Source of the DNA: Lachnospiraceae bacterium AC2031
GTDB taxonomy: Bacteria; Bacillota; Clostridia; Lachnospirales; Lachnospiraceae
DNA length: 64,000 bases
Reading direction: 5' to 3'
Assembly (NCBI GenBank): GCA_000687975.1
Contig: JIAB01000001.1
Coordinates: 496,001-560,000 of the forward strand
Made by a program: the position numbers and the translations under genes. The notes below the pieces were generated by a model that was not told the DNA's origin, ran no database searches, and saw nothing but the letters and a program-made list of their open reading frames with translations. Of the stretch, positions 25,343 to 33,754 are shown in pieces. How positions within the stretch are numbered: the stretch's first letter is position 1; each line of letters begins with the position of its first letter.

Positions 25343-26389
25343 TTACTGTCCTTGCTGTTTATCAATAACAGCCTTTACTTCGCCTACGCCTATACCAAGA
25401 ACCTTAGATATCTCAATGATACTAAAGCCTGCGTTAAACATTTCCATAATGTTGCCTACTGTATCACCTTCAGTGAGATTGATTCCTTCAGCCTGAAGCA
25501 TCTCATCAAGCTCAGGAGTTTCTACATTAGATGTCTGCTGAGACTCAGTAGATTCAGTCTCTGCTGGAGCTTCTTCTGCTGCTGGCTCCTCGGCAGGAGT
25601 TGTTTCCTCAACAGGAGCTGCCTGCTCATTCTTCTTGTTCTTCTTATTCTTTTTGTTTTTCTTACCAAACTTCTTTGATTCTTTTGGTGATTCCTCTTCC
25701 TGAACCTGGTTCATATCTACAACAGGTCCGCGAAGAACTTCTGTCTCACCTTCTGTATTTACAGGAGCTTCCATCTGTGCTACTGGTGCAGCAGCATTTG
25801 CAGCAACATTTGATGCAGTCTCTGCTGCAGCATTAGCGGCAGCTGTAGCATTTTCTGCTGCTGTAGTTGCTTCACTAACCTTAGCGTCTGCATCTGCCAT
25901 CATCTTGTCCAGTTCAGCCTTCTTTTCAGCTATACTGTCTTCCATAGACTTAAGGTCTTCCTTAAGCTTTGCAAGACCTTCCTTGTACTCATCAACAACA
26001 TTGAGGGAAGCCTTAAATTCCTTTTCCTTGTCGCCGATCTTCTTAAGAAGTCCCTCAAGTTCAGCCTTATTGCTGTTAATATCTTCAGTTACTTCATTGT
26101 AGTACTTCTCAAGCTTCTCAGTATCTTCCTGAGCTCTTTTATCAATCTTTCCTGACTCCTCATCAATAAGAGCCTTAACATTCTGACTTACAGTTTCTTT
26201 AACCTTCTTTTTGCTGTAATCCTTCATATGATCATCAACAAGCTTATCAAGATGCTTCTTATCTGCATCGGTAAGCTCAGTAGGCATATTAGGATTAACT
26301 GCCTCTTTCACATCATCTTTTGTAAGTGCATAGCTGGCAATAATGATGATGATACCAATGACGATTAGTACAATTACAGTTGCATTCAT
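25343..26389 (-). CDS. membrane-anchored coiled-coil protein (DUF6115-like)
   Basis: 348 residues. N-terminal transmembrane helix (about 4-22), long charged coiled coil (about 40-170), Ala-rich linker, Lys-rich KKNKKNKKNKK patch (about 245-258), Pro/Glu/Ala linker and a small C-terminal helical domain (about 300-345, GFSIIEISKVLGIGVGEVKA) that looks like a helix-turn-helix-like DUF6115 end. Function unknown; an envelope or cytoskeletal scaffold is possible. 42 bases upstream of the stalk protein gene, likely the same transcript. Confidence 0.6.
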   Translation of the reverse strand: MNATVIVLIVIGIIIIIASYALTKDDVKEAVNPNMPTELTDADKKHLDKLVDDHMKDYSKKKVKETVSQNVKALIDEESGKIDKRAQEDTEKLEKYYNEVTEDINSNKAELEGLLKKIGDKEKEFKASLNVVDEYKEGLAKLKEDLKSMEDSIAEKKAELDKMMADADAKVSEATTAAENATAAANAAAETASNVAANAAAPVAQMEAPVNTEGETEVLRGPVVDMNQVQEEESPKESKKFGKKNKKNKKNKKNEQAAPVEETTPAEEPAAEEAPAETESTESQQTSNVETPELDEMLQAEGINLTEGDTVGNIMEMFNAGFSIIEISKVLGIGVGEVKAVIDKQQGQ

Positions 26390-26421
26390 AGTTCAAAACC
26401 CCTTTTTTCATAATTAAAAAC

Positions 26422-26452
26422 AATGCGGAGTTACTTTACATAACTCCGCATT
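26422..26452 (-). terminator. intrinsic terminator after topA
   Basis: Perfect 12-bp arms AATGCGGAGTTA and TAACTCCGCATT, seven-base loop, then TGTTTTTAATT on the minus strand. Confidence 0.9.
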
Positions 26453-26500
26453 GAATAATACCACATCTTGTGTTGTATGACAACCAATAATCTAAATAAT

Positions 26501-28543
26501 CTATTCTGAGTATCCGCACTCCTTATCGGAGCATGCAGTTTTCTTACCCTTTACGATCATGTATTTACCACAGCGAGGACATTTTTTCTCAACTGGTTTA
26601 TTCCATGAAGTAAACTCGCAGTCAGGATAATTGATACATCCGTAGAATGGACGACCCTTACGTGTAATCTTCTTAACTATATCTCCACCACACTCTGGAC
26701 AGCTTACGCCAATCTTTTCATAGTATGGCATAGTGAATCGACAGTTAGGGAAGTTAGGACATGCAAGGAACTTTCCGTATGCACCGTACTTAACAACCAT
26801 ACGTGCACCGCACTCCTCACAGATTTCTTCACTCTCCTCATCAGCAATCTTGATCTTCTCAAGATTCTCATGAGCGTGACTAACTTCGTTTTCAAGATCA
26901 GGATAGAAATTTCTTACAACAACCTTCCACTGTACTGTTCCCTCACCGATGTTATCAAGGAGTGACTCCATATTAGCAGTGAACTCTACATTAACTATTT
27001 CTGGGAATGCAGTCTCCATTACATTGTTAACCGCTTCACCAAGCTCTGTGATGTAAAGATTCTTCTGCTCCTTAACAACATAGCGACGAGCTATAAGTGT
27101 TGAAATAGTTGGTGCGTAAGTTGAAGGACGGCCGATTCCATTTTCCTCCATAGTTCTTACAAGCAGTGACTCTGTATAGTGTGAAGGTGGTTCAGTAAAA
27201 TGCTGAACTGTGGATATATCATCAAGAGCAAGCTTATCGCCCTTTTCGATTCCACTTAGGTTCACCTGATTCTTTGATTTATCATCGTCTGCTGAATATA
27301 CATTCTGATATCCTGCAAACTTAAGGCTGCTTGATGATGCCTTGAAGGTCTCGCCATCAGCAGTTACAGTAACCGAGAAGATACTGAACTCAGCTGGCTT
27401 CATTCGGCTTGCAAGGAATCTCTCATAGATCAGCTTGTAAAGCTTGTACTGCTCATTAGATACATTTCCCTTAAGTGATGCAGGTGTGATAGTCACATCT
27501 GTAGGACGTATAGCCTCGTGAGCATCCTGAATATTCTTCTTTGTATCAGCCACTGCAGATGTAGTATCAGCCACATACTCTTCGCCAAAGTTTTCTTTGA
27601 TATAATTGCGAGCGCTCTCATCAGCCTCGTTTGAGATTCTGGTTGAATCTGTTCTAAGATAAGTTATAAGACCAACAGTTCCTTTACCTTTTATCTCAAC
27701 TCCTTCATAAAGCTGCTGAGCAACTCTCATAGTCTTTGATGTTGAGAAGTTCAGTCTGCTGGATGCAGTCTGCTGAAGTGTACTGGTGGTAAATGGAAGC
27801 GGCGCTTTCTGAGTTCTCGAAGAAGTCTTTATGTCTGTTACAACAAAGTCACTTCCAGTAAGTCTCTTCTTTAAGTCCTCTGCTTCCTTTGAGCTAGCGA
27901 TGTCACCCTTAAAGGAAAATGCTACGCTCTTCTTCTGTCCTGGAACTGTAAGTAATGCATCCAGTGACCAATATTCCTTTGGAATAAATGCATCGATTTC
28001 TTTTTCTCTGTCAGAGATCATCTTCAGAGCAACTGACTGAACACGTCCAGCCGAAAGACTCTTCTTTCCCAGCTTCTCCCAGAGAAGTGGACTGATCTCA
28101 TAACCAACTAATCTATCAACAACTCGTCTTGCCTGCTGTGCATCAACAAGATCCATATCTATACCACGAGCAGCCTTGATCGATGACTTAACTGCACCCT
28201 TGGTTATCTCATTAAATGTTATTCTCTTAAACTTCTTTTCTTCCAGTTTAAGTGCTACAGAAAGATGATAAGATATTGCTTCACCCTCACGGTCCGGGTC
28301 AGTTGCGAGATATACGAAGTCTGACTTCTTAGCAGCCTTCTTAAGTGTACTAAGAAGGTCACCCTTTCCCCTTATAGTGATGTAGTGAGGCTCATAATCA
28401 TTTGCTATATCAATTCCCATACTGCTTTTAGGCAGGTCTCTGATATGACCTTCTGATGCGATAACTTCGTAATTACTACCTAAAAACTTTTTAATAGTTT
28501 TTGCCTTTGTTGGAGACTCAACTATTACTAGATTTTTTGCCAT
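26501..28543 (-). CDS. topA: DNA topoisomerase I
   Basis: 680 residues. Relaxes negative supercoils (type IA). TOPRIM domain (LVIVESPTKAKTI, ATDPDREGEAIS), catalytic Tyr in GLITYLRTDSTRIS (near residue 300) and three C-terminal Cys4 zinc ribbons (CEECGARMV...CPNFPNC, CPECGGDIV...CINYPDC, CPRCGKYMI...CSDKEC). GGAGGAAGTA precedes ATG. Follows dprA, a common Firmicute order. Confidence 0.97.
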   Translation of the reverse strand: MAKNLVIVESPTKAKTIKKFLGSNYEVIASEGHIRDLPKSSMGIDIANDYEPHYITIRGKGDLLSTLKKAAKKSDFVYLATDPDREGEAISYHLSVALKLEEKKFKRITFNEITKGAVKSSIKAARGIDMDLVDAQQARRVVDRLVGYEISPLLWEKLGKKSLSAGRVQSVALKMISDREKEIDAFIPKEYWSLDALLTVPGQKKSVAFSFKGDIASSKEAEDLKKRLTGSDFVVTDIKTSSRTQKAPLPFTTSTLQQTASSRLNFSTSKTMRVAQQLYEGVEIKGKGTVGLITYLRTDSTRISNEADESARNYIKENFGEEYVADTTSAVADTKKNIQDAHEAIRPTDVTITPASLKGNVSNEQYKLYKLIYERFLASRMKPAEFSIFSVTVTADGETFKASSSSLKFAGYQNVYSADDDKSKNQVNLSGIEKGDKLALDDISTVQHFTEPPSHYTESLLVRTMEENGIGRPSTYAPTISTLIARRYVVKEQKNLYITELGEAVNNVMETAFPEIVNVEFTANMESLLDNIGEGTVQWKVVVRNFYPDLENEVSHAHENLEKIKIADEESEEICEECGARMVVKYGAYGKFLACPNFPNCRFTMPYYEKIGVSCPECGGDIVKKITRKGRPFYGCINYPDCEFTSWNKPVEKKCPRCGKYMIVKGKKTACSDKECGYSE

Positions 28544-28606
28544 TACTTCCTCCAGTTTTTTATGTCATACGCGAATTTTTCGCGTTCCCCTGTCAACTGA
28601 GACGAT

Positions 28607-28635
28607 AATATACAACATAACTTTTTAAATTTCAA
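28607..28635 (-). promoter_or_regulatory. promoter of topA
   Basis: Minus strand -35 TTGAAA (28630-28635), 17-base spacer, -10 TATATT (28607-28612), within 10-38 bases of the dprA stop. A small GCGAA/TTCGC hairpin (28570-28583) lies in the leader. Confidence 0.6.
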
Positions 28636-28644
28636 GAAGATTTT

Positions 28645-29820
28645 TTACTTTAAAATGTAATAGCTCTTTTCAATACATTCGACCATATCCCTCTTTACAA
28701 GGTCATTTAGTATGTGAATTGTCTCGCTTATCTTCATATTATTATTCCTGATAATATCATCCATATGAGTCGGTTCACTACCTAAAAGTCCTATGATTTT
28801 TTTCTCCGTTGGCGGCAGATTCAGATCATCTATTTTGTTCTTTTTTCTTCTATTAGATATAGTAGAAATAGGTTTAACAATATCAAAACTATTTGAAAAA
28901 ATATCCTTTATCACGTCCGAAGGATCATCCACAAGAAGCGCTCCCTGCTTTATCAATTTATGGACTCCTTTAGAACTTGCATCATCAATTCTCCCTGGTA
29001 TTCCATATATAGTTTTTCCAAGATCCAAAGCATATTCAGCCGTGATCATTGTCCCACTGGAAAGAGTCGCTTCCGACACTAGCAGGCCATCCGAAAGACC
29101 GCTTATTATTCTGTTTCTAAGAGGAAAATGTAATCCTATGGGAGCCACTTCCGGCTCGTACTCCGATAACACCAGATGGTTTTCACACATCTCAGAATAT
29201 ATCTCAATATTTGTCTGAGGATAACAGATATCCACTCCTCCACCAAGCACCGCTATAGTCTTTCCCCCATGTTCTATAGCAGACTTATGAGCTATAGCAT
29301 CTATGCCATAAGCCATACCACTCACGATTGTCACTCCTCTTGCAGTTAACTCATTTACAAACTTATCAGTCACCGACTTCCCATAAAAGGTTGGTCTTCT
29401 GCTTCCAATAACTCCAAGAGTAGTTTTCCACTCCGTCAGTTTTATATCCCCTCTATAATATATCGACACAGGTTTGTTCCCAATATCCTGTAATCTTGAT
29501 GGATAATTCTCATCTATAGGAGTAACACAACCTATCCCTCTTTCTTTCGCTATACGGCTGTTCCACTCATACCATCTTTCAACGTCATCGTTTAGTATTT
29601 CTTCTCTTGTATCGGCCTTTATTGCATTTGCTTCCACAAGTCCATCCAGTACTCTTTCATCCTTATATATGGCATCAAATGCAGCAACCGGCGAGCCAAA
29701 TGCATCGAAGATCCTAAGTATATTTTGAACTGGTATCGTTCTAAGATGCCCAAACCACATATAGGCTATTCTCATCTGTTCTTTTTCATTTGTTGTCAGC
29801 TTATCTAAAATCATAACCAT
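28645..29820 (-). CDS. dprA: DNA processing protein DprA
   Basis: 391 residues from ATG 29820 (or 389 from 29814; GGGGG lies just upstream of both). Loads RecA on incoming single-stranded DNA in transformation. N-terminal SAM-like part, Rossmann fold with GSRRPTFYGK, SGMAYGIDAIAHKSA, LGGGVDICYPQTN and a C-terminal winged helix (about 320-390). Sits with comM and topA. A longer frame reading into comM is rejected. Confidence 0.93.
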   Translation of the reverse strand: MVMILDKLTTNEKEQMRIAYMWFGHLRTIPVQNILRIFDAFGSPVAAFDAIYKDERVLDGLVEANAIKADTREEILNDDVERWYEWNSRIAKERGIGCVTPIDENYPSRLQDIGNKPVSIYYRGDIKLTEWKTTLGVIGSRRPTFYGKSVTDKFVNELTARGVTIVSGMAYGIDAIAHKSAIEHGGKTIAVLGGGVDICYPQTNIEIYSEMCENHLVLSEYEPEVAPIGLHFPLRNRIISGLSDGLLVSEATLSSGTMITAEYALDLGKTIYGIPGRIDDASSKGVHKLIKQGALLVDDPSDVIKDIFSNSFDIVKPISTISNRRKKNKIDDLNLPPTEKKIIGLLGSEPTHMDDIIRNNNMKISETIHILNDLVKRDMVECIEKSYYILK

Positions 29821-29824
29821 CCCC

Positions 29825-31369
29825 CTATAACCACTGAACCGATGTCTCTGTTTCATTTCTGTAATAAAGCGCATGCTCTATATCATCGGTGCTAATATCT
29901 TCTCTATCATTAATATCCGCTACTGTTCTTGCCAGACGCAGGATTCTATAATATCCTCTGGCAGACATATTACTGTCTTCGTAAGTTCTTTGAAGCAGAT
30001 TTTCTTCCTTTGTCCCCAGGTGAATAAAGTCACCTATTTTTCCCTGAGGTATCTCTGAATTGAAAGTAAAATCTTCATTAATATATCTCGCTTCCTGCCT
30101 TTCTCTTGCTATCATGATCTTCTCCCGGGCCTCCTCAGATGACATACCCCTTTCATCAGAAAAAAGTTCCCTATAAGATACCGGACGGATTTCAAGTCTT
30201 ATATCAATTCGGTCCATTATAGGATGACTGATCTTACCTTGATACTTCTGTATCTCCCGAGCGTTGCATTTGCATTTTTTTCTATCTGGAAAGAAACCAC
30301 AGGGACAATTATTCCGAGCAGATACAAGCATAAATCTGGCCGGATAAGTATAGGATGCTTTAAGACGAGAGACTGTTACAACCTTATCCTCCATAGGCTG
30401 TCTGAGACTTTCAATCACACTTCTTGGAAACTCAGGAAACTCATCCAGAAAAAGCACTCCGCCAGTTGCCAGAGTTACCTCTCCCGGCCTTGAATAAGCA
30501 CCTCCTCCAAGTAGTGTTACCTGAGAAATATTCTGACTCAGACTCCTAAATGGTCTTTTTGTAACAAAGCCTCCCGAACGATCAAGAAGTCCTGCTACAC
30601 TATAGATTTTTGTAAGCTCCATGGATTCCTCATAACTAAGGGGAGGCATGATACCAGGAATACATTTGGCAACCATGGATTTACCAGCTCCAGCGGCACC
30701 AGTAAGTAGAATGTTATGAAAGCCTGCCACCGCCATAACCACCCCTTGCTTCATAGTTTCCTGCCCCCTTATATCAGCCATATCATAGTGGATATCATTG
30801 ACACACTGTTCTTCGGAATTCCTTTCATATTTGTCGGGCCATTTGCCCAAAATAAGAATTTCCAGGATGTCATCCAGATGTGTTACAGGGCAAACCTCTA
30901 CCTCTTTAATATAGGTAGCCTCGTCACAGTTTTCTCGTGGAAGGATCACCCTTGTAATTCCAGATTTTACGGCGCGATCAACTATAGGTAAGGCACCTTT
31001 CACAGGAAGCACGCTTCCATCTAACCCGAGCTCACCTAAAAAACATGTATGCTGAATCTCATCATACATTTCTTCACTTATATCAAAATATTCAAGGGAA
31101 ATAATGATACCAACGGCTATGGCAACATCAAAAAGAGCTCCATCTTTTCTAAGATCCGCTGGTGATAGATTGACAGTTATCCTGCGGTTAGGCAGCGAGA
31201 TACCTGAATTTTTCAGTGCAGCTCGAACCCTTTCGCCTGCCTCTTTCACAGAAGACGCAAGATAACCAACCAGATTAAGCCCCGGGAGTCCCTGACTCGT
31301 GTCAGTTTCAACGGATATCATAACTCCGTCAATCCCCAAGGTTAATCCGCTATTAACTTTACTGTACAT
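29825..31369 (-). CDS. comM: YifB/ComM family AAA+ Mg-chelatase-like ATPase
   Basis: 514 residues. N-terminal Lon-protease-like fold (MYSKVNSGLTLGIDGVMISVE), AAA+ core with Walker A TGAAGAGKSM (about residue 226), Walker B LFLDEFPEF, and a C-terminal lid. ComM is a branch-migration helicase that extends recombination during transformation in other species. The pair comM-dprA implies competence or at least recombination functions. Initiation lacks a clear Shine-Dalgarno. Confidence 0.92.
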   Translation of the reverse strand: MYSKVNSGLTLGIDGVMISVETDTSQGLPGLNLVGYLASSVKEAGERVRAALKNSGISLPNRRITVNLSPADLRKDGALFDVAIAVGIIISLEYFDISEEMYDEIQHTCFLGELGLDGSVLPVKGALPIVDRAVKSGITRVILPRENCDEATYIKEVEVCPVTHLDDILEILILGKWPDKYERNSEEQCVNDIHYDMADIRGQETMKQGVVMAVAGFHNILLTGAAGAGKSMVAKCIPGIMPPLSYEESMELTKIYSVAGLLDRSGGFVTKRPFRSLSQNISQVTLLGGGAYSRPGEVTLATGGVLFLDEFPEFPRSVIESLRQPMEDKVVTVSRLKASYTYPARFMLVSARNNCPCGFFPDRKKCKCNAREIQKYQGKISHPIMDRIDIRLEIRPVSYRELFSDERGMSSEEAREKIMIARERQEARYINEDFTFNSEIPQGKIGDFIHLGTKEENLLQRTYEDSNMSARGYYRILRLARTVADINDREDISTDDIEHALYYRNETETSVQWL

Positions 31370-31396
31370 TTATTAGTTTATAGTCAGAGTAGATAT

Positions 31397-31425
31397 ATTG
31401 TATTTATATCTAATACTTTTTTCAA
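31397..31425 (-). promoter_or_regulatory. promoter of comM
   Basis: Minus strand -35 TTGAAA (31420-31425), 17-base spacer, -10 TACAAT (31397-31402), immediately after the terminator at 31430-31482. Would also transcribe dprA. Confidence 0.65.
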
Positions 31426-31429
31426 CCAA

Positions 31430-31482
31430 AAAATGCTCTTCTTGTTGTTTTTCCTTTTAAAAGCAACAAATAAGAGCATTTT
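31430..31482. terminator. bidirectional terminator after the GTPase gene
   Basis: Arms AAAATGCTCTT (31430-31440) and AAGAGCATTTT (31472-31482) plus inner TTGTTG/CAACAA form a 17-18 bp stem; T-rich on both sides. Confidence 0.85.
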
Positions 31483-31519
31483 GTTATTTGATTATCGAAT
31501 TATGTAAACTAGAAGAGGC

Positions 31520-32482
31520 TTAATAGTTAAAGTATACTAAGTCATCTGCTGCAGGTCCAGTCAGCGATACAGTGTCTGCATGAATAACTGGTCCCTCACC
31601 CTGAAACTCAGGATAAAACTCCTTGCCAATAGTTCCCTCAACTATGATCCAGTCTCTATCATTCAGAGTTTTAGCACCTTTGTAATAGGTCTTAAAACCG
31701 ATAAATGCTATATCATCAGCACAGCATGTCATAGCAAATCGTCCAGGAACAAATTCATCATCTTTATAATTCGATGGTCTATGAGCCTGAGCCTTGAACT
31801 TTATCTTCTTTCCAACATATCTATCAGGATTATCAGCTGCATCTATGTAGAAAAGACCAAAGTCCTCTTCTCCCAGCTCTATAACGTCCTTATCAAGATC
31901 ATAAGGAAGCACGACCTCATCAGCTGTATTCAGAGGATTACCCTCTTTATCCTCAAAGATAACCTGAGCACGTCTGTTGACAGCTCTGATACTTCTTCTA
32001 TACTCAGCAGTCTTTGTATTCTCATCACATCTATTGAAGATGATCATATCCGCATTTCTAAGCTGATCCATCATGATCTTCTTCATATTATTTACATAAA
32101 CGTCAAATGTGGTCGCATCCACAAAAGATATAACCTGAACTACTGTCCAACCCTGAGGAACCTTCACAGAGAAAAGTCTATCAAGCTCCCACATACCGTT
32201 ATATTCAACGATAACATTTTCTGGGTTATACTGACGCCCAAGTTCCAGAAGCTTCTCTGATGTAAACTCCTCATCTGAAATAATCTCAAGATGAATATTT
32301 TCCTTCTCAAGTTCTGAAGTATCATACTCAACCTCTCCATCTTCAAATGCAAGAAGAAGTGTTGGAGTACTCTCTGTGAAACCTTGACGCAGCAGAGTAT
32401 CTATTGAAAATGTAGTCTTACCACTTCCAAGAAATCCCATAAAGACATATACAGGAATTTCCTTTGGTTCTTTATTAAACAT
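31520..32482 (-). CDS. CobW-like GTPase fused to a YcgQ/TIGR03943 C-terminal domain
   Basis: 320 residues. N-terminal P-loop GTPase of the CobW/COG0523 class: Walker A GFLGSGKTTF (about 17-26), Walker B-like NVIVEYNGMWELD, G4-like IIFNRCDE. The CxCC metal motif of classical CobW is absent. C-terminal 110 residues (PGRFAMTCCADDIAFIGFK, DRDWIIVEGTI) match the end domain of YcgQ/TIGR03943 proteins, which pair with YcgR permeases and Zur-linked GTPases. A metal-trafficking role is inferred. Immediately downstream of the His-rich GTPase (24-base gap). Confidence 0.7.
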   Translation of the reverse strand: MFNKEPKEIPVYVFMGFLGSGKTTFSIDTLLRQGFTESTPTLLLAFEDGEVEYDTSELEKENIHLEIISDEEFTSEKLLELGRQYNPENVIVEYNGMWELDRLFSVKVPQGWTVVQVISFVDATTFDVYVNNMKKIMMDQLRNADMIIFNRCDENTKTAEYRRSIRAVNRRAQVIFEDKEGNPLNTADEVVLPYDLDKDVIELGEEDFGLFYIDAADNPDRYVGKKIKFKAQAHRPSNYKDDEFVPGRFAMTCCADDIAFIGFKTYYKGAKTLNDRDWIIVEGTIGKEFYPEFQGEGPVIHADTVSLTGPAADDLVYFNY

Positions 32483-32506
32483 ATCTTTGTCACTTCCTAA
32501 GTTATT

Positions 32507-33697
32507 TTATAATCCGAAGAGTTCAGCAATCTTCTCTTCGTTCAGTTTGCTTCCGATAACGCAAAGCTTTCCAGTATAATCAGGAGAACCTTCCCTAACC
32601 TCATACTCACCTGGTACAAGATCGAACTCCTGCCACTTTCCATCCTTATCAGGAACGATACCCTTAGCACGTAAGATTATTCCAAGTTCGTTATCTTCTT
32701 CCTTAGCAAGCTTTTCAAGAATCTCCTTCAGCTCGTCAGCACTGTACTTATGAGCAGTCTCCTTGCCCCAGCTTGTAAATACTTCATCAGCATCATGACC
32801 ATGGTGATGGTGATGATGATGACCGCAGCTGCATACTCCGTGCTCATCGTAGTGATGCTCATGGTGATGTTCACAATGTTCATCATGATCATGATCATGA
32901 TCGTGGTCGTCATCATCGTGATCATGATCGTGGTGATGATGATGCTCATGCTCGTCCTCATCGTCATGATCATGATGGTGGTGATGATGCTCATGTTCGT
33001 CTTCATCGTCGTGATCGTGATGATGGTGATGATGCTCATGTTCGTCTTCGTCATCAACCTCAGGATCATATTTAAAGTTCTTCATAATATCCTCGATAGA
33101 TGAAGAATGCTCCATAGCATCAAGAATTATCTCACCTGTTATATCATCCCAAGGAGTAGTGATGATCCTAGCATCAGCATTATGCTCCTTGATAAGATTA
33201 ACTGCTGTAAGGAGCTTATCCTCATCAGCATTCTGTGTACGGCTGAGAACTACAGTTCCACAAGCCTCAATCTGATTAAGGAAGAACTCACCAAAGTTCT
33301 TGATATACATCTTTGCCTTAGTTACATCAACAACAGTTGTTGCACTATTAAGAGCAATCTCAACATTTTCAGAAGCCTTCTGTACAGCCTTGATTACATC
33401 ACTGAGCTTTCCAACTCCTGATGGCTCGATTATAACTCTGTCAGGGTTATAGTCATTTACTACCTGCTTAAGAGCCTCACCGAAATCACCAACAAGTGAG
33501 CAACAGATACATCCCTGGCTCATCTCTGTAATATTAACTCCGGCATCCTTAAGGAAACCTCCATCGATGCCGATCTCACCAAATTCATTTTCAATAAGCA
33601 CTACCTGCTCATCTTTATAAGCTTCACCAATAAGCTTCTTGATAAGGGTTGTTTTTCCGGCGCCCAAAAAGCCGGAGATAATGTCTATCTTTGTCAT
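32507..33697 (-). CDS. His-rich CobW/COG0523 metallochaperone GTPase
   Basis: 396 residues. GxLGxGKTT Walker A (SGFLGAGKTTLIKKL), GCICCSL metal-binding CxCC motif (about residues 64-68), Walker B-like RVIIEPSG. Between GTPase and C-terminal domains lies a spectacular His/Asp/Glu region (about residues 215-300) made of three near-identical DDEDEHEHHHHHHDHD units and further His runs, then GVCSCGHHHHHHH. It should bind several Zn, Co or Ni ions. ATG 33697 has GGAGGAAAAGAAG; an ATG five codons earlier contains that site. Confidence 0.88.
   Translation of the reverse strand: MTKIDIISGFLGAGKTTLIKKLIGEAYKDEQVVLIENEFGEIGIDGGFLKDAGVNITEMSQGCICCSLVGDFGEALKQVVNDYNPDRVIIEPSGVGKLSDVIKAVQKASENVEIALNSATTVVDVTKAKMYIKNFGEFFLNQIEACGTVVLSRTQNADEDKLLTAVNLIKEHNADARIITTPWDDITGEIILDAMEHSSSIEDIMKNFKYDPEVDDEDEHEHHHHHHDHDDEDEHEHHHHHHDHDDEDEHEHHHHHDHDHDDDDHDHDHDHDEHCEHHHEHHYDEHGVCSCGHHHHHHHGHDADEVFTSWGKETAHKYSADELKEILEKLAKEEDNELGIILRAKGIVPDKDGKWQEFDLVPGEYEVREGSPDYTGKLCVIGSKLNEEKIAELFGL
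32795..33060. repeat. tandem coding repeat of the His-rich region
   Basis: Near-identical units of about 48 bases (repeated ATGATGCTCATG...TCGTGATG pattern on the plus strand) encode the repeated DEDEHEHHHHHH blocks. Prone to copy-number change. Confidence 0.75.
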
Positions 33698-33754
33698 CTT
33701 CTTTTCCTCCATATATTCTCTAAGTGTATAGCAAGGATTATCCCCGCCATCACA

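Noticed and set aside
32750-33103. Met/Val/Ile-rich plus-strand ORF
   Set aside because: Mirror of the His codons of the CobW protein.
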